DNA of 64,000 bases from Bacteroidales bacterium (GCA_017447265.1 JAFSOA010000015.1:124001-188000), one strand, 5' to 3'. Positions 36,297-44,350 are shown, counted from the first letter of the stretch. Translations and numbers: made by a program. Notes: generated by a model not told the origin, from the letters alone.

Positions 36297-37134
36297 ATTT
36301 CACATTCTTATGATATTCGACGAGGCCGTCGATGGGGCCCTTGAGTACGATGCCCATGCGCATGCCGGCGGCGTTCACGGCCTTCTCCAGAATATCCTTG
36401 TAGTAGAAGGCGATGGAGCCGACGAAGTTGACGGGATACTTCCTGTAGTCGTAGTGGACAATGTTCCGGTGCAGGAATTCCTCGAAGCTGCTCTTCAGGA
36501 GATTGGCCATGTGGGGATGGTTCTTGAACTCGCTGATGAACGGCGAGAAGGAAGCGAGAAAGCGGCTCGGCATCGGCTCGCGGTAGACTTTCTGGACGAT
36601 GGCCATGTAATCGAGGCCATAACGTTTCGTGAATTCGTTCTCAATGGCCGGTGGAAGCAGGCCCTTGATGAAGTCGGAGATCAGGCGTTTGCCCAGGTAG
36701 GCGCCGCTGGCCTCGTCGCCGAGAATGAAGCCGCCGGCACGCACGTTCTGCGCAATCCCCTCCCCGTCGTAGAAACAACTGTTCGAACCCGTGCCGAGGA
36801 TGCACGCGATGCCCGGCTTGTGGCCGCAAAGCGCGCGGGCAGCCGCCAGCACATCGGATGCGGCTTCACAGGTCGATCCGGGGAACACCTTGCCGAAGCA
36901 ACGTTCCAGCTTGGCGGAGATCTCACCGCCCACCATACCGGCACCGTAGAAGTAGATCCGGTCGACCTTCGTGCCGATCTCCGGCACCAGATTCTCGTTC
37001 AGGATCTTTTCGATTTCGGCATCTTCCATGAAAACCGGATTGATGCCCACGGTCTCGACGGTCTTCACAGACCCGTCTTCCGCAATGGCCCGCCACGATA
37101 CCTTGGTGGACCCGCTGTCAGCGATCAGTTGCAT
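36295..37134 (-). CDS. BadF/BadG-type amino-sugar kinase (MurNAc or GlcNAc kinase)
   Basis: A 279-residue ASKHA-fold ATPase. The N-terminal phosphate loop reads LIADSGSTKVSW (residues 3-14), a second one CILGTGSNSCFYDG (near 115), then AGGFILGDEASGAYLGK (near 132) typical of N-acetylglucosamine-kinase/MurK proteins. Being the first gene of an operon with murQ, it most simply phosphorylates MurNAc (MurK-like) to feed MurQ; GlcNAc kinase is the alternative. ATG 37134 is chosen over an upstream frame start at 37158 because homology starts at MQLIADSGSTK. Confidence 0.85.
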   Translation of the reverse strand: MQLIADSGSTKVSWRAIAEDGSVKTVETVGINPVFMEDAEIEKILNENLVPEIGTKVDRIYFYGAGMVGGEISAKLERCFGKVFPGSTCEAASDVLAAARALCGHKPGIACILGTGSNSCFYDGEGIAQNVRAGGFILGDEASGAYLGKRLISDFIKGLLPPAIENEFTKRYGLDYMAIVQKVYREPMPSRFLASFSPFISEFKNHPHMANLLKSSFEEFLHRNIVHYDYRKYPVNFVGSIAFYYKDILEKAVNAAGMRMGIVLKGPIDGLVEYHKNVK

Positions 37135-37162
37135 ATCTGTATCAAAATAATAATTCAATCTA

Positions 37163-37170
37163 CAAAAGTA
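37163..37170 (-). promoter_or_regulatory. -7 promoter box for the kinase-murQ-recR-symporter operon
   Basis: TACTTTTG on the minus strand, 28 bases before the kinase ATG. A palindrome GGGCATATGCCC at 37179-37190 lies just upstream and could be an operator. Between it and 37250 I see only GC-rich sequence with no gene. Confidence 0.5.
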
Positions 37171-37254
37171 ATAAAAAAGGGCATATGCCCGACAAAAAAA
37201 GCCCGCAAAGCGTGTCGCGCAGGGCGCGAGGGGTCCGGGGATGTGCCCCGGTAG

Positions 37255-37278
37255 AAAAGAGGCGGCTCAGCCGCCTCT
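37255..37278 (-). terminator. Rho-independent terminator behind tRNA-Thr
   Basis: On the minus strand a GAGGCGG/CCGCCTC hairpin is followed by a run of four T. It is the second of two hairpins downstream of the tRNA. Confidence 0.6.
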
Positions 37279-37279
37279 G

Positions 37280-37322
37280 CTCATAAAGAAAGAGAGGCTT
37301 TCGGCCTCTCTTTCTTTATGAG
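37280..37322. repeat. 19-bp perfect hairpin abutting the tRNA-Thr 3' end
   Basis: Arms 37280-37298 and 37304-37322 are perfectly complementary, with a five-base loop. The right arm includes the last two bases of the tRNA. It could guide 3' processing or act as a first, weak terminator. Confidence 0.65.
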
Positions 37323-37393
37323 CCACTTGGCAGACTTGAACTGCCGACCTGCGCGTTACGAATGCGCTGCTCTACCGACTGAGCTAAAGTGGC
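37321..37393 (-). tRNA. tRNA-Thr (anticodon CGU)
   Basis: A 73-base cloverleaf on the minus strand. Acceptor GCCACTT pairs with AAGTGGC, discriminator T; D stem GCTC/GAGC; anticodon loop TTCGTAA gives anticodon CGU, reading ACG; T arm GGCAG-TTCAAGT-CTGCC. No CCA is encoded. The anticodon stem GCGCA/CGCGC has a mismatched closing pair, A31 with C39, where an A-T pair would be usual. Confidence 0.93.
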
Positions 37394-37425
37394 TGATCGT
37401 TGTTCCCGGGTTGAACTTGGGACTG

Positions 37426-37433
37426 CAAAAATA
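37426..37433 (-). promoter_or_regulatory. -7 promoter box for tRNA-Thr
   Basis: TATTTTTG on the minus strand, 32 bases upstream of the mature tRNA 5' end; fits TAnnTTTG. Confidence 0.45.
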
Positions 37434-37467
37434 GTCAAAAGTCCGGGAAACGAAAAATTTTTTTCAT

Positions 37468-38319
37468 TTATTTCAGCCGGATAACCCGCAGGCCGTTGTG
37501 CGACTTGATGCCGTTGGTGTACGGCACCAGCGGCGTCTTGTTGATCACGACTTTCTTGTCCGTGTAAGAGGCGTGGATGAAGGTCAGGGTGTCGCCTTCC
37601 CAGTATGCATAGGCCACGTGGGCGATGTCGAGGCCGGGTGTGGCGCTGTTGAAGCCGATGATGTCGCCGGTCTTGATGTTCCGGATGCACGCCGGCAAAT
37701 CTGCCTTGGGAATGTACCAGTAGTCCCAGCTGTCCAGATTCTGCTCGACGGCCTTGATTTTTTCAACATTCACCGGGTTGTCCTTAAGCTGCTTGTAGGA
37801 GGCCGGATGCGTGGACATGAAGAAAAAACGCTGGTCGAGGGGACTGCCGCCGCATTCCCGGCTGACTTCCCGGAAAATGCCGCGGAGCTCGCCCTGGATG
37901 ATCCATTCCGAAGTGTAGTGGATGCGCGAAGTGTAGCCGTCCACCTTGCCGTTGCGGTAGCGCAGCTGCCGCAGGTTGTCTACATATTTTTCGAAGGTCG
38001 GTTCTGCCTCTTTCGCCGTCAGTGACATCGCCAGGCACATCTCCACAAAGAGGATGCAGTCGGTCTCGCGCGTGTTGACCGTCAGGCGCTCAGGCTCCTG
38101 TTCCAGTGTGCCGGCCACGTAGGGCGTGCCGAGGAAGTGCTTGGCTACCTTGATCACCAGCTCGCTCACCGGACGCTCGCGGTCCGGGGCCAGCAGGGTC
38201 ATGACTTCATAGAAATTGTCCACGTCTTTCTGTGTGAAGCGCGCGTCCTTCTTGTCGAAGGCGGCGGCGCTAAAGACGAGCCCGAAAACGGCGGTGAATA
38301 GTATGATGGTGCGTTTCAT
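37468..38319 (-). CDS. DUF1460 family secreted protein (NlpC/P60-like amidase fold)
   Basis: A 283-residue exported protein (signal peptide about residues 1-20). DUF1460 members have a papain-like fold, and some cleave muropeptides or bile-type amides. The putative catalytic Cys lies in TRETDCILFVEMCLA (near residue 85) and the His in LDIAHVAYAYW (near 230), followed by TFIHAS. Start at ATG 38319 rather than the upstream TTG. It lies 12 bases after the predicted end of RNase P RNA and may be read from that promoter, although TATTTTTG also overlaps the junction. Confidence 0.85.
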   Translation of the reverse strand: MKRTIILFTAVFGLVFSAAAFDKKDARFTQKDVDNFYEVMTLLAPDRERPVSELVIKVAKHFLGTPYVAGTLEQEPERLTVNTRETDCILFVEMCLAMSLTAKEAEPTFEKYVDNLRQLRYRNGKVDGYTSRIHYTSEWIIQGELRGIFREVSRECGGSPLDQRFFFMSTHPASYKQLKDNPVNVEKIKAVEQNLDSWDYWYIPKADLPACIRNIKTGDIIGFNSATPGLDIAHVAYAYWEGDTLTFIHASYTDKKVVINKTPLVPYTNGIKSHNGLRVIRLK

Positions 38320-38331
38320 AGTCAAAAATAA

Positions 38332-38690
38332 GGCAAGCCGATAAGCCGAATTCTGTACCCTTGCGGGCTTCTGTCATTTATCTGATGCAGCCTACCCCTC
38401 GGCTCAGGCGAGCAGCCCTCAGACGCCGATATATTTGGCCTTGCAGCCCTCCGGTGCGTACCCCGCGTACGTCGCCGCACGCGGTCGTGGGCTCTTGCCC
38501 CACGTTTTCACCCTTGCCGGCCCCGGAACAAGTCCGGGCCAAACCGGCGGTTGTTTTCTGTTACGCGATCCATAAACTTTCGCCCATCTGTGCTTTCCAC
38601 AGGGAGGTGCTCTATGCTGTCCGGACTTTCCTCACCGCTCATCGCGGCGCGACAGAATGGCTTGCCCTTGCTATCGCCTGATGGCGATTT
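38332..38690 (-). ncRNA. rnpB: RNase P RNA
   Basis: Catalytic RNA that matures tRNA 5' ends. On the minus strand the universally conserved GAGGAAAGTCCGGAC lies near 38618-38632 and the 3' ACAGAATTCGGCTTAT near 38346-38361. The distal ends GGGCAAGCC and GGCTTGCC pair as helix P1. Length about 350 bases, type A-like. The 5' end is placed about 6 bases after the -7 box at 38696-38703; both ends are approximate. Small reading frames here are spurious. Confidence 0.92.
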
Positions 38691-38695
38691 TTATG

Positions 38696-38742
38696 CAAAG
38701 TTAGTCTTTTTCATTATATCTCGCAGTTTTTTTGTAGCTTTG
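38696..38742. promoter_or_regulatory. Divergent -7 boxes for rnpB and the DUF1846 gene
   Basis: TAACTTTG on the minus strand (38696-38703) fits rnpB; TAGCTTTG on the plus strand (38735-38742) fits the DUF1846 gene, 27 bases before its ATG. Confidence 0.55.
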
Positions 38743-38745
38743 TGA

Positions 38746-38766
38746 CCCGTTAATACATCTAACGGG
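38746..38766 (+). promoter_or_regulatory. Hairpin filling the DUF1846 leader
   Basis: CCCGTTA and TAACGGG pair perfectly around a seven-base loop, ending 3 bases before the ATG at 38770. From the -7 box at 38735-38742 the leader is only about 20 bases, so the hairpin makes up almost the whole 5' UTR. Confidence 0.45.
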
Positions 38767-38769
38767 ACT

Positions 38770-40263
38770 ATGAAAATCGGCTTCGACAACGACAAATACC
38801 TGAAGATCCAGTCGGATCATATCAAGGAACGCATTGCATTATTCGGGGATAAGCTTTACATGGAATTCGGTGGCAAACTGTTCGACGATTTCCACGCCAG
38901 CCGCGTCCTTCCCGGCTTTGAGCCTGATTCCAAACTCAAGATGCTGATGCAACTGCGGGACGTCGCGGAGATTATCATCGTTGTGTCAGCCGTCGATATC
39001 GAGAAGAACAAGATCCGCAACGATCTGGGCATTACCTACGATGTGGACGTGCTGCGTCTGCGAGAAGAGTTTGAAAGCCGCAACCTGAGCGTCAACTCGG
39101 TGGTCATCACCCACTACAACGGCCAGGCCAGCGCCAGTGCCTTCCGCACCCGGCTCGAAAAGATGGGCATCAAGGCCTACTACCACTATATCATCGAAGG
39201 CTATCCGACCAACGTGGACCTTATCGCTTCGGACGAGGGTTTCGGCAAGAACGACTATGTGGAGACCACCCGTCCCCTCGTCGTGGTGACGGCCCCCGGC
39301 CCGGGCAGCGGCAAGATGGCCGTTTGCCTGAGCCAGCTCTACAACGAGCGCAAGCGCGGCGTCAAGGCCGGTTATGCGAAATTCGAGACCTTCCCGATCT
39401 GGAACCTTCCTTTGAAACACCCCGTGAACATCGCCTACGAGGCGGCCACCGCCGACCTGGACGATGTCAACATGATCGACCCGTTCCACGTCGAGGCCTA
39501 CGGCAGGATTGCCGTCAACTACAACCGGGACATCGAGATCTTCCCCGTGCTGGACGCCCTGTTCACCCAGATCTACGGAAGCAATCCCTATAAGTCACCC
39601 ACCGACATGGGCGTCAATATGGTGGGCTTCTGCATCAGCGACGACGACGTCTGCCGCGAGGCCGCCAACAACGAAATCATCCGGCGCTATTATACCGGCC
39701 TCTGCAACCTGGCCGAAGGTGACGAAAACGAAGATGAAGTCAACAAGCTCACGCTGCTCCTCAAGCAGGCGAACCTGGCCGCCGAATACCGCCGCGTCAC
39801 CGTAGCAGCCAAGCAGAAACAGGAGAGCGCGGGCGAGTACGCCGCCGCCATTGAACTGCCCGACGGAACCGTGATCACAGCCAAGCAGAGCTCGCTCCTG
39901 GGCCCGAGTGCGGCACTGATTTTGAACGCACTCAAGCACCTGGCCGGCATTCCGCATCCGGTCAAGCTAATCCCGGCTGAAATGATCGAACCGATCCAGA
40001 AGACCAAGGTGTCGTATCTCCACGGGCACAATCCGCGCCTGCACACCGATGAAGTGCTGGTGGCCATTTCCATGCTCAGCCTGACCGACGAGAACTGCCG
40101 CAAGGCCATCGACTGCCTGCCCCAGCTGGAAGGCTGCCAGGTACACTGCACCGTGATGCTGACGGAAGTGGACCGGAAGGTCTTCAAGAAGCTCGGCGTC
40201 GGCCTGACCTGCGAACCGGTCAAGAAGACCAGCAGCAGCTACCGCAAATATTCCATGCAGTAA
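38770..40263 (+). CDS. DUF1846 family protein
   Basis: A 497-residue cytoplasmic protein of the DUF1846 family, widespread but functionally unassigned; it has a Rossmann-like core. Visible features: KIGFDNDKYLKIQSDHIKERI at the N-terminus; VTAPGPGSGKMAVCLSQLY (about residues 177-195), a nucleotide-loop-like glycine motif; and KHPVNIAYEAATADLDDVNMIDPFH. Length is normal for the family. It is followed with no gap (stop TAA, then ATG) by the glutaminyl cyclase gene, starting a four-gene operon with apt and pnuC. Confidence 0.9.
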   Translation: MKIGFDNDKYLKIQSDHIKERIALFGDKLYMEFGGKLFDDFHASRVLPGFEPDSKLKMLMQLRDVAEIIIVVSAVDIEKNKIRNDLGITYDVDVLRLREEFESRNLSVNSVVITHYNGQASASAFRTRLEKMGIKAYYHYIIEGYPTNVDLIASDEGFGKNDYVETTRPLVVVTAPGPGSGKMAVCLSQLYNERKRGVKAGYAKFETFPIWNLPLKHPVNIAYEAATADLDDVNMIDPFHVEAYGRIAVNYNRDIEIFPVLDALFTQIYGSNPYKSPTDMGVNMVGFCISDDDVCREAANNEIIRRYYTGLCNLAEGDENEDEVNKLTLLLKQANLAAEYRRVTVAAKQKQESAGEYAAAIELPDGTVITAKQSSLLGPSAALILNALKHLAGIPHPVKLIPAEMIEPIQKTKVSYLHGHNPRLHTDEVLVAISMLSLTDENCRKAIDCLPQLEGCQVHCTVMLTEVDRKVFKKLGVGLTCEPVKKTSSSYRKYSMQ

Positions 40264-41037
40264 ATGAAAGCGTTCCTACGATATCTCCTCCTTCTCTGTT
40301 TCCTCCTGACGCTGCCGGCCTGCCAGGCCAGGGGCCAGCAGGTCAAGACCTATGGCTACAAGGTGGACGAAGTGCTGCCGCACGATGCTGGTTCATATAC
40401 CCAGGGACTCTTTTTTGAGAACGGCATCCTCTACGAGTCGGCGGGGCAGTACGGCCAGTCCAGCTTCCGCCAGGTGGACCTCAAGTCCGGCCGCGTGGCG
40501 CGGCGCATGGATTTTGACCGCCGTTATTTCGCCGAGGGCTCCTGCGTGCTGAACGGGCGGCTCTATGTGCTGACCTGGCAGGAACACGAGTGCCTCGTCT
40601 ATGATTTCACTACCTGGAAGAAACTGGGCACGCACCGCTACCAGGGAGAAGGCTGGGGCCTGACGACCGATGGCAAGCAGCTCATCATGAGCAATGGTAC
40701 TTCCGAAATCACCTTCCGGGATCCCGGGACCTTTCAGGTCCAGCGTAGTATCACCGTGACGCTTCGCGGACAGAAAGTGCGCTATCTCAACGAGCTGGAA
40801 TATGTCAAGGGGGAAATCTGGGCCAATGTCTACGGCAACGACCAGATCGTCCGCATTGACCCGGCCACGGGCGAGGTGCGTGGCGTCATCAACCTGCGGG
40901 GTATTCTTCCCGCCCAGCTGCGTTCCGGCACCGACGTGCTCAACGGCATTGCCTACGAACCGCGCAGCGGTGCCATTTACGTCACGGGCAAATACTGGCC
41001 GAAAATGTATCGCATATCCTTAGTTGAAAAGAAATAG
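40264..41037 (+). CDS. Glutaminyl-peptide cyclotransferase (beta-propeller type), lipoprotein
   Basis: Converts N-terminal Gln of exported proteins to pyroglutamate; the 257 residues fit the plant/bacterial five-bladed propeller family. A lipoprotein signal ends at LPAC (Cys20). Family motifs: PHDAGSYTQGLFFENGILYESAGQYGQS (near residues 39-66), YVLTWQEHECLVYD, GEGWGLTTDGKQLIMSNGTSEI, LNELEYVKGEIWANVY, and the closing DVLNGIAYEP. In Bacteroidota pyroglutamate formation is linked to lipoprotein and periplasmic protein stability. It begins directly after the DUF1846 stop. Confidence 0.93.
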   Translation: MKAFLRYLLLLCFLLTLPACQARGQQVKTYGYKVDEVLPHDAGSYTQGLFFENGILYESAGQYGQSSFRQVDLKSGRVARRMDFDRRYFAEGSCVLNGRLYVLTWQEHECLVYDFTTWKKLGTHRYQGEGWGLTTDGKQLIMSNGTSEITFRDPGTFQVQRSITVTLRGQKVRYLNELEYVKGEIWANVYGNDQIVRIDPATGEVRGVINLRGILPAQLRSGTDVLNGIAYEPRSGAIYVTGKYWPKMYRISLVEKK

Positions 41038-41041
41038 TACC

Positions 41042-41575
41042 ATGAGCAAAGAGAGTCTGATCGCCAGTCTGCGGACTGTTGCCGATTACCCCAAGCCCGG
41101 CATCAAATTCTGGGATGTTACCACGCTCTTCAAGAATCCCGTCGCCTTCAAGGAAGTCGAAGACATTCTCTATGAAGTCTACAAGGACAAGGGCATCACG
41201 AAGGTGGCCGGCATCGAGAGCCGCGGCTTCGTGATGGGCGCAGCCCTGGCCTCCCGCCTGAACGCCGGTTTCGTACTGATCCGCAAGCCGGGCAAGCTGC
41301 CCTACGAGACAGTGGCCCTCGAATATGAACTGGAATACGGCCGCGACAAGATCGAGATCCATACCGACGCCATTACTCCCGACGACGTAGTGCTGGTGCA
41401 CGATGACCTCCTGGCCACCGGCGGCACCGCCAACGCCGCGGTAAAGCTGGTCCGCTTTTTTCATCCGAAGCAGGTCTACGCCAGCTTCATCATCTATCTG
41501 CAGGATTTCGGTTCCATCGAGCGCTTCCCCAAGGACGTGCCGGTGACCACGGTACTTAATCTCCGCGGGGCCTAG
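41042..41575 (+). CDS. apt: Adenine phosphoribosyltransferase
   Basis: Salvages adenine to AMP with PRPP. A 177-residue type I phosphoribosyltransferase. PRPP-binding motif VVLVHDDLLATGGTANA (about residues 120-136); GIESRGFVMGAALASRL; and FVLIRKPGKLPYETV. ATG 41042 is the start (MSKESLIASLR), 4 bases after the preceding stop; an upstream in-frame ATG at 41024 lies within the glutaminyl cyclase gene. Confidence 0.96.
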   Translation: MSKESLIASLRTVADYPKPGIKFWDVTTLFKNPVAFKEVEDILYEVYKDKGITKVAGIESRGFVMGAALASRLNAGFVLIRKPGKLPYETVALEYELEYGRDKIEIHTDAITPDDVVLVHDDLLATGGTANAAVKLVRFFHPKQVYASFIIYLQDFGSIERFPKDVPVTTVLNLRGA

Positions 41576-41578
41576 GAC

Positions 41579-42238
41579 ATGGACGGAATCAGCGCTTATT
41601 TCGCCGGTCTGGACGTCTGGGGCTGGCTTGAGATTTTCGCCATGATGGCGGGCATCTACTATGTCTTTCTGCAGATACGGAAGAGCCGGAAGCTCTGGTA
41701 TGTATGCATCCTGACATCCGTGCTCAACATTTTCGTGTACTGGCACAACAACTATGTTTCGATGACGGTCATCCAGTTCTATTACATCGTGATGGCCTTC
41801 TACGGCATCCACGCCTTCCGGGAGATCAAGGAGGAAGCGATTGAAGAATACGGGGAGGAGCGCAACCCCACCGGCCGGAAGGTGGCCATCCGCCGTTTCG
41901 ACTGGAAGACCGGTGCGTGGACCCTCGGCATCGCCATCCCGGTTTATTTCGCCCTGGTACACATCATCCGGGTGTATGCCGTCACGCACGGCGGCCTGCT
42001 CTTTCCGAGCCAGCCCTGGTGGGATGCCTTCATTGCGGTGGGCAGCATGGTCGGCACCTTCTTCCTGAGCAAATCTTACATGTGCCAGTGGTATATCTGG
42101 CTTGTGCTCAATACCATTTCGGTCGGCGTTTTCGTCTATAGCGGCATGTACTGGATTGCCCTCATGTACGTGGTCTACATCGTCCTGGGCCTTATCGGCC
42201 TCCGCAACTGGCGGATCAACGGGGTCTACGTTGACTGA
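41579..42238 (+). CDS. pnuC: PnuC-type nicotinamide riboside transporter
   Basis: A 219-residue membrane protein with about seven helices and the Trp-rich pattern of PnuC: ILTSVLNIFVYWHNNY, VIQFYYIVMAFYGIHAF near residues 60-80 and YMCQWYIWLVLNTISVGVFVY near 165. Imports nicotinamide riboside for NAD synthesis (some relatives carry thiamine or riboflavin). Begins 3 bases after apt; two nucleotide-salvage genes are thus coupled. Ends at a bidirectional terminator. Confidence 0.92.
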   Translation: MDGISAYFAGLDVWGWLEIFAMMAGIYYVFLQIRKSRKLWYVCILTSVLNIFVYWHNNYVSMTVIQFYYIVMAFYGIHAFREIKEEAIEEYGEERNPTGRKVAIRRFDWKTGAWTLGIAIPVYFALVHIIRVYAVTHGGLLFPSQPWWDAFIAVGSMVGTFFLSKSYMCQWYIWLVLNTISVGVFVYSGMYWIALMYVVYIVLGLIGLRNWRINGVYVD

Positions 42239-42242
42239 CAAA

Positions 42243-42276
42243 AAAACGGCCGGCGGAATGATCCGTCGGCCGTTTT
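42243..42276. terminator. Bidirectional terminator between pnuC and the DUF4295 gene
   Basis: A 15-bp stem (42243-42257 with 42262-42276, one G-T wobble) with A and T runs on its sides and an ATGA loop. It can terminate the pnuC operon from the left and the rpmB operon from the right. Confidence 0.8.
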
Positions 42277-42294
42277 CAAACATTACCTACTTTA

Positions 42295-42453
42295 TTATTT
42301 CTTGAAGTAGTCGGCTACTTCGTCGGTAGGAACGAGTTCCTCTTGGAACGCGTAGGCACCCGTGCGCTCAGATTTGACCATCTTGATGCACTTCACCACA
42401 TTTTTCAGCTGGGATTTGTCGCCGGAGAACGTTGCGACCGCTTTCTTTGCCAT
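42295..42453 (-). CDS. DUF4295 small ribosome-associated-operon protein
   Basis: A 52-residue protein, MAKKAVATFSGDKSQLKNVV and onwards to EVADYFKK, matching the small DUF4295 family that in Bacteroidota nearly always follows rpmB and rpmG. It is basic and probably ribosome-associated, but the role is unassigned. Last gene of the rpmB-rpmG operon, 19 bases after rpmG. Confidence 0.88.
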   Translation of the reverse strand: MAKKAVATFSGDKSQLKNVVKCIKMVKSERTGAYAFQEELVPTDEVADYFKK

Positions 42454-42472
42454 GGTATAATAAAGTTAGATG

Positions 42473-42655
42473 TTACTTGATCTCTTTGTGAACGGTGTAG
42501 CGCTTGAGGTACGGATTGTACTTCTTGAGCTCCAGACGCTCGTTCGTGTTCTTCTTGTTCTTGGTCGTGATATACCGGGAGATGCCGGGAACACCGCTTT
42601 CTCTCTGTTCGGTGCATTCGAGGATGACCTGAACTCTGTTACCTTTCTTTGCCAT
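42473..42655 (-). CDS. rpmG: 50S ribosomal protein L33
   Basis: A 60-residue large-subunit protein. [17 protein letters not shown] and [20 protein letters not shown] are the L33 hallmarks. The zinc-binding CxxC pairs of the classical form are missing (a single Cys in ILECTE), so this is the zinc-independent type. Lies between rpmB and the DUF4295 gene. Confidence 0.97.
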   Translation of the reverse strand: MAKKGNRVQVILECTEQRESGVPGISRYITTKNKKNTNERLELKKYNPYLKRYTVHKEIK

Positions 42656-42667
42656 TTCAGTAAAAAA

Positions 42668-42910
42668 TTAAACGATGTTGATCAAACCTTTCTCACGGGA
42701 TTCCTTCAGGGTTTCAGCCAGACCGTTCTTGTAGATGGTCTTCATACCCTTGCAGGACACTTTCAGGGTCACGAAACGCTGCTCCTCTTCGAGCCAGAAA
42801 CGTTTGGTCTTGAGGTTCGGGGCGAATTCGCGTTTAGTACGTCTCTTGGAGTGGGAAACGTTGTTTCCGATCACTCTCTTCTTTCCGGTAACTTGACAAA
42901 CTCGTGCCAT
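42668..42910 (-). CDS. rpmB: 50S ribosomal protein L28
   Basis: An 80-residue large-subunit protein. MARVCQVTGKKRVIGNNVSHSKRRTKREFAPNL covers the L28 signature; the C-terminus matches the Bacteroidota length. First gene of the operon; a near-match -7 box (GATATTTG) lies about 45 bases upstream. Confidence 0.97.
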   Translation of the reverse strand: MARVCQVTGKKRVIGNNVSHSKRRTKREFAPNLKTKRFWLEEEQRFVTLKVSCKGMKTIYKNGLAETLKESREKGLINIV

Positions 42911-42994
42911 TGTCTTATATTTTTTATTTTCTATTTTTCAAAGGGGCTGCAAATATCTTGAATTTTCTGCAAAAATCCAAATAAAATTACTCAT

Positions 42995-44341
42995 TTACAA
43001 AAACTTCAGCAAACGCTGCCAACGGATGTTCCGGGGGAACTTCTGGTTCGCGTCGGTCGACATCCAGATCACCCGGGGCTTGCCCACGATGTGGTCTTCG
43101 GGGACGAAACCCCAGTAACGCGAGTCGAGCGAATTGTGGCGGTTGTCACCCATCATGAAGTAGTAGTCCATCCGGAAGGTGTAGCGGTCGGTCTCTTCGC
43201 CGTTGATGGCGTAGCGGCCTTCGCCCAGTTCTTCAAAACGGTTGCCTTCATAGACTTCGATGATGCGGCGGTAGAGCGGCAGATTGTCGGCGGTCAGCAC
43301 CACGGACTCCCCCTTTGCCGGAATCCACAGCGGACCGTAGTTGTCGCGCGTCCAACCCGTAGCCACGAAGGGGAACAGCATCTCCTGCGAGTCGGGGTAG
43401 TCGGGCGGATAGATATCGACGTTCTGTTCAACGCTCACGACGTTGGCCAAAGTCTGGATCTTCTCTTTTCTTTCGTCGGTCAGCGGCAGGGCCGGATAGC
43501 CGGGCAGCGTCTGGCTGAACCAGATCTCGCCCAGGTTGAAGCCCATGTCACGCAGCAGGACCGGATTGACCGGCGTGCCGTCCGTCACCACCTGATAGGT
43601 GTTCTGGATGCCCGGCCAGCTTTCCTGTGCCTGTCCGTTGACATATACCTTCCCGTTGATGACACGCAGGGTGTCGCCGGCCACCGCCACGCAACGCTTC
43701 ACATAATGATCCTTCTTGTCCACCGGACGAACCCGGATGGGGCCGTAGGTCTTGATGGCGTAGTCGCGCGAAGTCAGCCGCACATGGGTGTAGTAGTCTT
43801 CGGCGGGCGCCTTCGACAGCACCGTATCGCCGTGCGGGAACGAGAACACGACATAGTCGTCGCGCTCGACATGGCCGAGGCCCTTGATCCGCCGATACTT
43901 GAACTGCAGGGCGGTCGAGTAGCTCTCTTTCCCGGAGAAAGGCATGGTGTTGTGGACAAAAGGCATGGAAAGCGGTGTCTGGGGCAGCTTCGGGCCGTAG
44001 GCCGTCTTGCTGACGAAGAGATAGTCACCTGTCAGCAGGGAACTCTCCATGGAAGAGGAAGGAATCTTGAACGCCTGAAAGAAGAAGATGTTGATGAAAG
44101 TGACCACGACCACGGCGAAAATGATGGCATCCAGCCATCCCGTCGCCACCTTGACGGCGCGGCTCTTTGCAGACATCCGGTCAATCCAGGCCTTAAGCCG
44201 GCGGCTCACGCAGAACTCGAAAATCACGGGCAGCCCTAAGAGCCACCACCAGTTTCCGTGCCACGCGATCCAAGCGACATAAAGTGCGGTCCAAAGGACG
44301 AACCGCACCCAGGATTTCCTATCAGTTCCCTTGACAGTCAA
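42995..44341 (-). CDS. lepB: Signal peptidase I
   Basis: Membrane serine protease that removes signal peptides. The 448 residues are the long Bacteroidota form with a large insertion in the catalytic domain. Two hydrophobic N-terminal segments (about 15-45 and 72-90) precede the catalytic Ser97 in IPSSSMESSLLTGDYLFVSK; the Lys motif is YVKRCVAVAGD (near 235), and GDNRHNSLDSRYWGFVPED (near 400) is box E. No ATG is available near the start: the frame opens at TTG 44341, with GTG at codon 12 as the alternative. Follows rplT by 9 bases. Confidence 0.94.
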   Translation of the reverse strand: MTVKGTDRKSWVRFVLWTALYVAWIAWHGNWWWLLGLPVIFEFCVSRRLKAWIDRMSAKSRAVKVATGWLDAIIFAVVVVTFINIFFFQAFKIPSSSMESSLLTGDYLFVSKTAYGPKLPQTPLSMPFVHNTMPFSGKESYSTALQFKYRRIKGLGHVERDDYVVFSFPHGDTVLSKAPAEDYYTHVRLTSRDYAIKTYGPIRVRPVDKKDHYVKRCVAVAGDTLRVINGKVYVNGQAQESWPGIQNTYQVVTDGTPVNPVLLRDMGFNLGEIWFSQTLPGYPALPLTDERKEKIQTLANVVSVEQNVDIYPPDYPDSQEMLFPFVATGWTRDNYGPLWIPAKGESVVLTADNLPLYRRIIEVYEGNRFEELGEGRYAINGEETDRYTFRMDYYFMMGDNRHNSLDSRYWGFVPEDHIVGKPRVIWMSTDANQKFPRNIRWQRLLKFL

Positions 44342-44350
44342 TGCACGAAA

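Noticed and set aside
38361-38745. Open frames over the region downstream of the DUF1460 gene
   Set aside because: The region is RNase P RNA on the minus strand.
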